Positions 29,601 to 38,154 of a stretch of 64,000 nucleotides of DNA are shown here, piece by piece; the stretch's first letter is position 1, and the number at the start of each line of letters is the position of its first letter. The translations under genes and the position numbers were made by a program. The notes beneath the pieces were generated by a model. It saw nothing but the letters and a program-made list of their open reading frames with translations, had not been told where the DNA came from and made no database searches. This DNA comes from Henricia sp. BOLD:AAB3569 (Eukaryota > Echinodermata > Asteroidea > Spinulosida > Echinasteridae), in NCBI GenBank assembly GCA_037783545.1, contig JBBELK010000457.1:124001-188000 (forward strand), written 5' to 3'.

Positions 29601-32600
29601 TCCCCCCTCCCCCCTCCCCCCTCCCCCCTCCTCCTCCCCCTTCCCTCCCCTCCCCCTCCCTCCTTACCATGTTTTGTATCATAACCTTTCCCCATTTTGG
29701 GATTCTTGGCAGTGGATTCAACCCATGGCTGATGCTGGAGGCAACCAATACACATTCCACATTGAGGCAACAGACCGACCCAGGGACGTTATCCGCCTTA
29801 TCAAGGAAGCTGGCATGAAAGTTAGTTCAAAATTCATCTTTTCTTTCACATCGTCATCACCCCAGTGCACCAGTTTGCAGTTAGTTTCAGTAACGATTGC
29901 AGTTTTGTAGAAAAAGCTGTTATCAGGTTTCCTGACATGGAACTAAATGTATAGATTTATTAAACCGGCAGCCATCAGGGCTGTAGTCAAGTCCACACTT
30001 TCTGAGTCCGAATCCTTGGTGTCCAAGTCCGAGTCTTTGGCTCCGAGTCCTCGGCAGGCAGAGTCCAAGTCCCGATTCCTTGTTTCAATCTTAAGTGCAT
30101 TACAGCTGTCAAGTGTCAATGATCGTTCCTATGATCTGTGGCTGTTCATTGGTGGAGTGCTGTGGCGGAGCGGTCTAGTGGATCGTATCCAAAACCTGGG
30201 TTAGTTCCAAAGGTAGTGGGTTCGAATCCTGGTCCGGCCCATCCATGGTGCGTGTACCCTTGAGCAAGGTGCTTTGTCACGCATTGCTTCTCTCCACCAA
30301 TAGGTACCTGAGAGGGTAGCGAAAGTTGATGTTTGATTAGCTGTTGAGCGCCTAATAGGCAGCCGGGGCTGTATACTCCCCCAGGGAGCTGAGAAGGATT
30401 AAGGAATGATATTACTGAGCCCAATGACCAGGGGTAATAATGCAGAAAGTGCATTGAGAGATCCGTCGGATCTGAAATGTGCTATATAAGAACTGGCTAT
30501 ATTTACTATTATTCATCAGGTTGCTTTAGACCGAGAAAAATATTTCTTTGGGCGGTGAAATACATTTTGAGTGCTCAAATTTGTGAAATTGCAGTTGAAA
30601 TTATTTATGTAAAATCCTGAAAATTTCATTTCACATGTTAAAAATACTTTGGGCCCCCAAAACAATTTGTAACACATGTAGGAACTTGAAATAATTTCCA
30701 GTGCTTGTAATAAAAATTTACTTTTTGTAAAATATTGTATTTATTTATTTCACTGGACTTGGCCCAAATCTTGACATGATACTAGTGATTCTGTGATACC
30801 AGGATTCAGCATAAATAGGGTCTATGGATGACCAATCATGATGGCTTTTTGTCTGATTACCAGGCAGGTATCGGCGTGAAGCCTAACACACCAATCCATG
30901 AGGTGTTTCCATACGTAGAGGATGCTGACATGATACTAGTCATGACTGTGGAGCCGGGATTTGGAGGTCAGAAATTCATGGAGGACATGATGCCCAAGGT
31001 ACTGAAAATAATTTGGTTTAAATATTTGGGTGATTCTTTTAAAGCCCCATTGTACATCATTTGCATTGACCCAATGTTTTACTGAGTTAAAAAGAAAAAA
31101 CCCGACTTAAAGTGTTGAATTCGTTGCCATCCACATCAATTCGCAAACGGTTAGCACCAAAACACAGGTTTTGTGTTAACGCTACTTTTTCAGCTTGATT
31201 TGTAACCATTTCATAATTGCTCGGTTACAATGTTATAAACTTCTTAACGTGTCGTAACTGCTTCACAACTACATAGTGAACTGGCATGACACTTTGTTGA
31301 GGAACAAAATTTATAAACCAGCCCTGTATGGTTTTGAAAGATTATGATGCATTGGCAAAACAATTACGACAGTTTACGATACCGTTGTGACATGTTGTGA
31401 AGCCTTACAAAATCGTAACGCTTTGTAAATGTTTTGAAAATTTCAAAATTTGCACCATAACTTACGCGACAATACGAGGTGTTTACGAAGTCGTGCAAGT
31501 CATTACGACAATCAACGAATTCAATTACTTAGGACACCTTTGTGATTTAATACGAAACAACACGAATCAACTGCATGTCAAATTCGCGCAAGTGGGAGTC
31601 CCAAGTAAAATATTGACTGCTCTTTATTCAGGGATGGTTCAAACTACTGCCCCTTGATGATCATGAGACAATAGACTGGCTACAAATACTGTCTCAAGAC
31701 CACCTTAGGACAAGAGTTTGCACCATCACCCTCATGAACAGTCAGTATGCATGTTATCCCCTGCATAATTTCTGCACTTGCCACTCAGGTTGTATTGTGT
31801 GAAAGCGTGTGGGTATTGTGGGTATTATTCTAGCGATATGGTCCCCATTGCTAACCACATACAGTATAAACTCTCATTATAGCGCTCTTCAAGGGACCGA
31901 AATAATTTGAGCTTTATATCCAGAGAGCGCTATAACCAGTGCATACACAATGCAGAGAATAATGGCTGGGACTTAGAAAAAGGAGCTTTATATCGAGAAG
32001 ATCTTTATATCAGGGGGTGTTATAACGAGAGTTTACTGTAATCGTAGCGATAATTGTGGCAGTGTCCCTATAGACCTTTATCACGGTGCGTCCATCTTCG
32101 TCTTGTTTCCCATAGTACGTGTTGGGCACGATCAGTGCATCTGCACGTCCGCGCGGTAGTGCGGGTATCTCCTGTTTAAAAACGGGACCAAACTATTTTT
32201 CTGCAAGCCTCGTTTTGGTTACATTCATTTTAATAGGAGAAAAGGAAAGATGGCCGCACCGCGATAAAGGTCTATAGCCTTGTGTCATATGACTGTTGAT
32301 TCCTTGTATATTTTTCACAGATTGAGGAGCTTCGTAGCAGGTACCACTCTCTAGACATTGAGGTGGATGGAGGATTGGGTCCCTCAACCATCGACATGGC
32401 TGCGAAGGTTAGCAGTTCAATCTTATGCTTTGTAGTTAAGTCATAGACCCTGTTCGCACCAGGGAAATAAACTACTAAAGTGTGAGGTCAGTTGTCGGGG
32501 TAACTGGGTCTAAACATTCACTGGTAATCTGAATGCTAAAGCACAGGGAAACAGTTCATTGGTTTTTGTGTAGACCCAGTAACCTTGGCAACACACAAGG

Positions 32601-33564
32601 GGATGTGAAGCCGTTGCAGAAGGAATCTTTCGTGAAGAGTAAGGGGATTACCCGGTGTCTCTGACCATCTGCTGCCAAGGGCACCACCCACCCATGTATC
32701 GCAATGTTTAGGGGGAAGACACTTAGCTTATAAAACTCATAATGTGCATGTGAAAATACACTACTCATAATAAGTTGGGGATGTTGGTTTATTGTAAATT
32801 TTGACACCTACAGTAAACTCCGGCTAAGTCGGCACTCTTGGGACCCGAAAATTTGTGCCGACTTACGCGAATGCCGACATCTTCCGTAAGTCGTCATTTT
32901 GCCGACTTACACAACGTTACATGAATGGCCTATGCATATAGGTTAATGGCCTGGCTGTAACATGACACCGATACACTGGCCACCACACGGTTGGTGCGTG
33001 CTGTTAAGCAGTGTTTGTCTTTTCACTCGACACTTCTTGAAAACCGCAGGGAAGGAAATCGATGCCATTGTGTGTTTTTTTAAAGTGCCGACTTACACAA
33101 AGGATTTTGTATTGCATTTTGTTGAAATGGATTGATAATAACATGCCGACTTGGGCGAAATGGCGACTTACAAATGCAGACTTAGAAACAAACATTTCAA
33201 TGTAAATGCATTATAGACGATCGGGACTTTCGTCGGACGGCCGACTTGTACGATGTCGACTTGGCCAGGGTTTACTGTAGTTTTCACCTATTCCTGTGAC
33301 AAGGTGTGTCTGTCATGCAGTATACAATTGTCTAACCATATATACAAAATCATTCCTAACTTATTGTGAGTAGTGTATATAGAATGTGTGCTATATAAAT
33401 AGAATAAAAATTAATTGAAATTCTATTTATACTTCAACCAGGCTGGCGCCAACATGATTGTATCCGGCAGTGCCATTATGAAGAGTGACGACCAACGACG
33501 AGTCATTAACATACTACGCAGCTCCGTCAACGAACACATCCAGAGAGCTAATCTTAATAGATAG
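26535..33564 (+). CDS. RPE: Ribulose-5-phosphate 3-epimerase (7 exons, complete)
   Basis: Interconverts ribulose-5-phosphate and xylulose-5-phosphate in the non-oxidative pentose phosphate pathway; a cytosolic metal-dependent (beta/alpha)8 barrel. Exons: 26535-26662, 27835-27911, 28811-28842, 29713-29820, 30864-30998, 32321-32407, 33442-33564. Together they give 690 nt, a 229-residue protein (human about 228) with every junction in phase and GT/AG borders. All expected active-site residues are present: S12 (GPSILNSD), H37 and D39 ([10 protein letters not shown]), H71 (DMHMMV), D176 (DIEVDGG), plus [20 protein letters not shown] and [12 protein letters not shown]. An acceptor just before the ATG (AACCAG at 26520) suggests an upstream noncoding exon. 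Introns carry SINEs, MITEs and a C-rich tract. Confidence 0.95.
26692..26812. repeat. Hairpin repeat family H, copy 2
   Basis: AAAACATTCCTAAGTGGATT pairs with the later AAGAATGTTTCTAAGTCGG side, ending TATGAAATAGGACCC as at 14844. Confidence 0.7.
26905..27390. repeat. Long inverted-repeat MITE, arms about 200 bp
   Basis: AAACTCCTCAAAAAAAGTT on the left and AACTTTTTTGAGGAGTTT on the right, with pairing continuing through CTCTCTTGTT/AACAAGAGAG and GCGGAATA/TATTCCGC. In RPE intron 1. Confidence 0.85.
27835..27911 (+). CDS. RPE: RPE exon 2
   Basis: Acceptor CCACAG; encodes [18 protein letters not shown]. Donor TTTG|GTAAGT. Confidence 0.94.
28029..28609. repeat. Family D MITE with a nested insertion
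   Basis: TTAAAGGAGCTTGTTCAG at 28029 and TCATGCTCCTTTAA ending 28609. A second inverted-repeat element (28077-28379; AGCCTAGCATACATCGACA ... GTCAATGTATTCTAGGCTT), rich in GCAACTGG motifs, interrupts it. RPE intron 2. Confidence 0.8.
28811..28842 (+). CDS. RPE: RPE exon 3 (32-nt microexon)
   Basis: Acceptor TTACAG; encodes [11 protein letters not shown] with the metal-binding His. Donor AAAAG|GTGACT. Confidence 0.9.
29140..29490 (+). repeat. tRNA-derived SINE family S3, copy 1
   Basis: Head AGCTGTGGCGAAGCGGTTTA, B-box GTGGGTTCGAATCCC, body CCCTTGAGCAAGG and CAGCCGGGGCTG, ending GCGGTATAAATACATATTATT. RPE intron 3. Confidence 0.8.
29513..29667 (+). repeat. C-rich polypyrimidine tract (G4/triplex-prone)
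   Basis: About 155 bp of nearly pure C/T (CCCCCTCC-type runs) ending 45 bp before the exon 4 acceptor of RPE. The minus strand is a dense series of G runs. Confidence 0.9.
29713..29820 (+). CDS. RPE: RPE exon 4
   Basis: Acceptor TTGGCAG; encodes [20 protein letters not shown] and [10 protein letters not shown]. Donor AAA|GTTAGT. A long C-rich tract lies just upstream. Confidence 0.93.
30000..30070 (+). repeat. Degenerate GAGTCC repeat patch
   Basis: GAGTCCGAATCCTTGG and CCGAGTCCTCGG; same style as 41633-42148. Confidence 0.5.
30165..30515 (+). repeat. tRNA-derived SINE family S3, copy 2
   Basis: Head GCTGTGGCGGAGCGGTCTAG, B-box GTGGGTTCGAATCC, same body as 29140-29490, ending CTATATTTACTATTATT. 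RPE intron 4. Confidence 0.8.
30864..30998 (+). CDS. RPE: RPE exon 5
   Basis: Acceptor TTACCAG; encodes [14 protein letters not shown] and [20 protein letters not shown]. Donor AAG|GTACTG. Confidence 0.94.
31085..31660. repeat. Repeat family Q, copy 1
   Basis: Shares AACCAGCCCTGTATGG, TATGATGCATTGGC and CAATTACGACAGTTTAC with 35560-35930. RPE intron 5. Confidence 0.6.
31862..32041. repeat. MITE with ACAGTAAACTC-type ends (pogo/Tigger-like)
   Basis: ACAGTATAAACTCTCATTAT on the left and AACGAGAGTTTACTGTA on the right, typical of pogo-like termini. Confidence 0.65.
32068..32278. repeat. MITE with CTATAGACCTTTATC ends
   Basis: CTATAGACCTTTATCACGGT at 32068 is matched by CGCGATAAAGGTCTATAG at 32260-32277. 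It ends 43 bp before RPE exon 6. Confidence 0.8.
32321..32407 (+). CDS. RPE: RPE exon 6
   Basis: Acceptor TTCACAG; encodes [20 protein letters not shown] with the catalytic Asp. Donor AAG|GTTAGC. Confidence 0.94.
32755..33385. repeat. MITE family J carrying another MITE
   Basis: Outer ends AATACACTACTCATAATAAG (32755) and CTTATTGTGAGTAGTGTAT (33361-33379). Inserted within, at 32812-33283, is an element with ACAGTAAACTCCGGCTAAG / GGCCAGGGTTTACTGTA ends and GCCGACTTA subrepeats. A sister outer copy lies at 38633-39732. Confidence 0.75.
33442..33564 (+). CDS. RPE: RPE exon 7 (stop)
   Basis: Acceptor CAACCAG; encodes [20 protein letters not shown] to the TAG at 33562-33564. Confidence 0.94.
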   Translation, partial: AGANMIVSGSAIMKSDDQRRVINILRSSVNEHIQRANLNR

Positions 33565-33714
33565 CTGCTGCAAGTAGTTCCATCATTGTATACAAATTGA
33601 ATTGCGTTAGTATACACATTATTACATAGTTTGAGGGTGACTAGTCGATATTACGGTAACTCCCAGAGGTATTAAAAGTTGACAAAACTTGAAACAAACC
33701 ATGTTATATTTTAC

Positions 33715-33885
33715 TATGTACAGTCAAACCTCGATAATAAGAGCACTGTTAGTACAACATACAAGGTAAATTTTATGCCCCAATCCTTCATTGTTTTCAG
33801 TCCTGATAGTTAGAAGTTCCTTTTATAACAAGATAATCTGCATAGTCCCAAGAATCTCTTATTAACAGGGTTTGAGTGTATACAT
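33715..33885. repeat. Pogo/Tigger-like MITE
   Basis: TGTACAGTCAAACCTCGATA on the left and CAGGGTTTGAGTGTATA on the right. Confidence 0.55.
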
Positions 33886-33962
33886 TATCTTCTCCAGTTC
33901 GAAATCACTGACTGCAAGATAATTATGAGTTATATTTTTTTTATGCAGAACGGGTGGCATTA

Positions 33963-34501
33963 TATACTCTCCAACAAAAGAAACTGTGCATGGTAAAAAT
34001 TGCTGTATTTTTTCAAGAAGGTGGAAAATAAACACCAAATTCACAGACAATATTCTCTGACATTGTTAGAAAAAGGTTATGCACTCAAAACCTGCTAGTG
34101 CAGGACTTAGGCATGCCTGGGTGTTGATTTCACAATAGGGGTCCTACAGGTTGTTATGTAACAAGTTCAGGTCTCGTTAGCAAGCCGTATAAAAGGACTA
34201 CCCAAAAGTCAATATTCTCTTTCATGCGCGTGTCATTGGCTCCATGAGGCGAAGATGCACAGCAGTGATTAATGCACAAGGGGGACACACTCGATACTGA
34301 CTTTGTGACTTCAATATTGGCAAGTCAGTTTTCAGCAACCTCTGAGAACACGAAAAACACATTTTGTACATTTCAAGTTCGGTTAACCATTTGAAAGATT
34401 TCATGGACTTTCATTAACAGTTTATTCCAGCGAGTTATCTGCCATGGCTGAAAAAATACAGCAATTTTTATCATGCACAGTTTCTTTTGTTGGAGAGTAT
34501 A
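33963..34501. repeat. TA-flanked MITE family G, copy 2 (539 bp)
   Basis: Same ends as 22143-22678 and nearly the same interior. It has an extra roughly 20-bp segment (AACACCAAATTCACAGACAA) and lacks two short segments of copy 1. Confidence 0.88.
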
Positions 34502-34648
34502 TTTACACGGTGCTGTAGCAAAGTACGTGCTACACCCGAAATATAGTTCCACGATTGCTTCGTAAAGTGTGTGCACAGTAAACTAACTCCTGTTTGCTAC
34601 CGGTATGCTTGCACATCTGGTGGATCCTGGCGTTCATGCACTGTGCGT

Positions 34649-34906
34649 GCTGGTACATGTATGAGTCTTTCCACAGTAAAGGGGGCATTTTGGCAACACA
34701 ATCTCCAATATACGCTCGTCACCGGGACGGCTTAAAATGTAACACAAGTGTCCGTCCCGGTTACGAGTGTATATTGGAAATTTTTACACAGGGTTTTTAG
34801 AAAGGCATGTTGTCACACTATTTGTAACCCTTTTTGGGCCTAAGTTATCTTTTTGTGTTGCCAAAATGCCCCCTTTACTGTGGAAAGACCCACATGTACT
34901 AGCACA
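34649..34906. repeat. MITE with GTCTTTCCACAGTAAAGGGG ends
   Basis: GTCTTTCCACAGTAAAGGGG on the left and CCCCTTTACTGTGGAAAGAC on the right, with an inner pair ACCGGGACGG/CCGTCCCGGT. Confidence 0.75.
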
Positions 34907-37081
34907 TGACACTGAATTAGCCAGTAAGAATAGGACCTTTGTTTATGAATATGTATGAGTATGGTAATCTGAGATAGGCAGCAATGAAAGTCAAGCTTCT
35001 TTTTGGGGATTTTGTGCTAGCACTGGTCTGTTGACCAAATGACAGTTAAGATCATCTCGGGCCAGATGGAAAGTCTCTCCAAATGGTCCGGCAGGGCAGT
35101 TGAAATAAAACGGACCCATTCCGGTTCCGCAACTGACACATTACTCTACTTATAGATATGCATTATGTAGAGTATTATCATACAGTGCCGCCTTTTTTAG
35201 AAAATTTTGGAGAAAATCTACCAAATTTATTCACTCACATTATTGCGAACATTAAAGGTCAACTGGCTATGAATTAAAAAAAATAAATCAACCAGAAATT
35301 TGTACCGGGCCACTTGAAACCACCAAAATGACATCGCACTTGATATGCATGTTCAATTCCACGACGTCATGCGAATATGCTTAACTGGCAGTACAGTTTT
35401 TCCATTTTTTCACAATGTCTGCACGTGTTGTGCATATGTACATGATCACAACGATCTCTATGCGAGGTGCAAAAATTATCTTGGATCTTGTACAAGATTC
35501 CTTATTAGTTATCTCAACACAAAATTATGACATAATATATTTTTTGGTATCTTAACCCTTAGTTTTACTTCATGGGTTGACAGGAAAAACCTTACTTAAA
35601 TTGTTTAATTTGTCGGCATTTGCATAAATTTGTAAGCAAATTTGTAAAAACTCCATGCCAAAACACATTAGCATGTCGTAAACTTTGTAATGTGTCATAA
35701 CTGAGGGAAAAACTTTCTGAACCAGCCCTGTATGGTTTTGAAAGATTATGATGCATTGGCAAAACAATTACGACAGTTTACAACATTGTTACGACATGTT
35801 GAGAAGCTTTACAAAATCGGAACGCTTTGTATTGAAGGGCAAATGCTGCGCCGCTATTATGGACCTCGTGGCAGCGCGCACATGCCAAACCCTCTAAATA
35901 GTCACTGTTTAATATTCATGTTATGACAATGTAATTTTGGTGGTTCGACATCAGTGCCTACCCTCTTGAAATCTTGATGGGCCAGTGAAGGGACCATGAC
36001 ATGCTAAACAACTTTTTGCCTAATCTTTGCTTCATATGATGGATTACTTGTTCAGTAAGACATGCTATTGTTCGTTTGGATGTAAAATCAATAAAAGGTA
36101 GCCTTTTCAACTTTGAAGATTTCATTTCAATAAACCACAGACAGAGGGTGCTGTTTTGAGTGCATCACGTAAGGAAGACGGGAGGGAAAAGTTAAGAAAA
36201 ACATAAGACTTCAAGTTGGACTCCCCCAGTTTCGTCATGGCTTACAACAGGAAACATGTAGAACAAACTCAAACAGTCATGGATTACAAAAGTTCCAGGA
36301 CGTTTGAGGAAAAAAGTGGAATCTTTTGTGCACAGTTGGATGTGATTTTCCTGGGTTTGCCTCTTGTGACATCGGTCATGAATATGCATATTGGCATTAG
36401 CATAACAACTAAAAACCTTTGTTTTAACCCCCAAAACAAGCTCCAAATAGGATTTTTATGAATGTAACTGAGTATATGGGTTTTATAGCAGATTTAATTG
36501 ATAACAATCCCAAATAAGGGGCCCTTGCCAACTAGCTAAGTTGGCCAGTTGGGGGAAAAAGTTAAGAGCAAACACTCTTCTGGTACCTGATCACACAAAA
36601 TCAGTTGATCACTCTGAACTCCCCTAAACATGCATGTCTGCACCAGCCTCCATAAGAACCACTGCCTAAGTGCCTCTCTGAGCTCCTGCACCATGTAGGG
36701 CTACATGGGAGGAGTTCAGATGCAGTGATCAGCACTATAATGAAAGTTTACTTTTAAGAAAAGTATATAATCCAACATACGTATTTAAGTATGTTGCATT
36801 GCCGGCAAAGTTTATTAGCATCTTTTATATAAATTTGAACAATAATATGCCTTTTATACATAGGGAAATTAAGGTAGCGAATAAAAAGAACTTAAATAAT
36901 ACATGTGTATTAACTGAGTGTTTCTTTCATTTGGATGACAGTGATCTAAATATATATATATATATTGGTCTTGTTTGTAAAGTAATTTTAAAATAACTTA
37001 ATTCCTCGATAAATAATAAAAAAATCTTAGCACATCCTAATATAAAGAAAAAAAATGTGATAGATGCAGTAAAAAGCAACA
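34907..37081. other. RPE/F-box intergenic region
   Basis: No gene seen. It contains repeat family Q copy 2 (35560-35930), a segment at 35985-36215 that is the inverse of 38860-39060 (CGCCCTCTGTCTGTG-type), and a short (TA)n at 36949-36966. Confidence 0.45.
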
Positions 37082-37154
37082 TGGCTCCACCGGGATTCGA
37101 ACCGCGGACCTTCTGCTTAATGTGCAGATGCCCTACCAATTGAGCTATAAAGCC
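37082..37154 (-). pseudogene. tRNA-like sequence (pseudo-tRNA or SINE head), copy 1
   Basis: 73 nt with a good acceptor stem (GGCTTTA/TGGAGCC), D-arm and anticodon stem TCTGC/GCAGA, and loop ACATTAA (anticodon ATT, C instead of U at 33). The T-stem CGCGG/CCCGG has mismatches. A sister copy with the same 3' flank lies at 43491, so this is a dispersed family, not a functional tRNA. Confidence 0.6.
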
Positions 37155-37264
37155 AACTGGTGGTCTCGAACCATGGTTGTTCCTCACTGATTGGGATTGG
37201 CTATCACGTGAGCTTAGCAAGCCCCAGCGGTCCCTGGGTCATAATCCCCAAAAATAATCATGCA

Positions 37265-37640
37265 TTTCACACACAGTCTCAATGCAATTTACATTATATC
37301 ATTGGGCTCAAAGTCGTTCCTTAATCCTTCTCAACTCCCTGAGGAGCATGCAGTCCCTTGCAACTTACATGAGAAGACACAACCCTCACAGGTACCCATT
37401 TACTCCTGGGTAGAGAGGCAATTTGTGGCAAAGGGCCTTGCCTAAGAGCACACACACCTTGGATGGGATTTGACCAGTTTCAGTCTGTTAGACCACCTGG
37501 CCATGTTATCCCACTGTGGCCCCTTGCTCAAAGGCACAAATCTTGGATGGGCTGGGATAGAATTCGAACCCACAACCTGTGGATTTAACCACAGTCTTGG
37601 ATTCAGTCCACTATACCATTCGACCATGGTAACCCAACAT
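37265..37640 (-). repeat. Two SINE-like segments, minus orientation
   Basis: Contains CCTTAATCCTTCTCA, CACAGGTACCCATTTACTCC and, near 37560-37620, GAATTCGAACCCACAACC followed by an inverted A-box-like end. Similar to families S1 and S3. Confidence 0.55.
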
Positions 37641-37786
37641 GGCCTCTTGAGTTCTTTCTTGTTCAGTCCCCTGTATATGCAATGTTTTCTGCTCAATTTC
37701 TGATGGCCCTTATTTCCAGCGACATCAGCACACAGCATTCACATGCTAAATGTCCTCTCTTGAGCTATCTGATCCTGGCCTGTATG

Positions 37787-38083
37787 CCAGGGGTTGATTT
37801 CATAAAGAAATATTTGCGACGTAACAACTACTCATGAATCCTTTGCAAAGTTACGACTACCAAAGGATTCTGCCCTACCTCGTCCCCATGGTCCGAACTG
37901 ATCGTGCTCAACCACCCTGGGGATGACGTTGGGTTCTGCCCACAACTTGCGACGTGTACCAGTCGCAAGCGTATTGTGAAACGCAACTATAAAACCCATC
38001 GTAAACTTACGAAAGGTCCGGCGAGTTGCGATGGATTTGAGCACTTACAACGTGTCGCAAGTCTTTGTGATATCCACCCCTGG
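37787..38083. repeat. MITE family K (GGGGTTGATTTCATAAAG) in F-box 3' UTR
   Basis: CCAGGGGTTGATTTCATAAA on the left and GTGATATCCACCCCTGG ending 38083 on the right, with GCGACG/CGTCGC subrepeats. A sister hairpin is at 59956-60111. It begins 8 bases past the stop codon of the F-box gene. Confidence 0.8.
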
Positions 38084-38091
38084 CCACGTAC

Positions 38092-38154
38092 TCAGAACAT
38101 GTTGTTGACGGCTATTCCAGCTTCCATCAATTTGAAAATGATCGGCTCTGTAAC
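38092..38154 (-). CDS. F-box gene exon 4 (stop)
   Basis: Acceptor TTTACAG; completes CYK|VTEPIIFKLMEAGIAVNNM and ends with TGA at 38094-38092. Found by reading for an LRR continuation; too short to stand alone. Confidence 0.7.
   Translation of the reverse strand, partial: VTEPIIFKLMEAGIAVNNMF

Noticed and set aside
29344-29818. Gly/Arg-rich and Pro-rich frames of 93-138 codons
   Set aside because: Translation of the C-rich tract and SINE in RPE intron 3.
29440-30520. Functional tRNA genes suggested by GGTTCGAATCC boxes
   Set aside because: Box A/B promoters are present, but the surrounding sequence is SINE body and no complete cloverleaf forms.
22399-34404. Conserved 60-codon frame present at both 22399-22581 and 34222-34404 (minus)
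   Set aside because: Conserved only because both copies are the same recent MITE; no transposase features.
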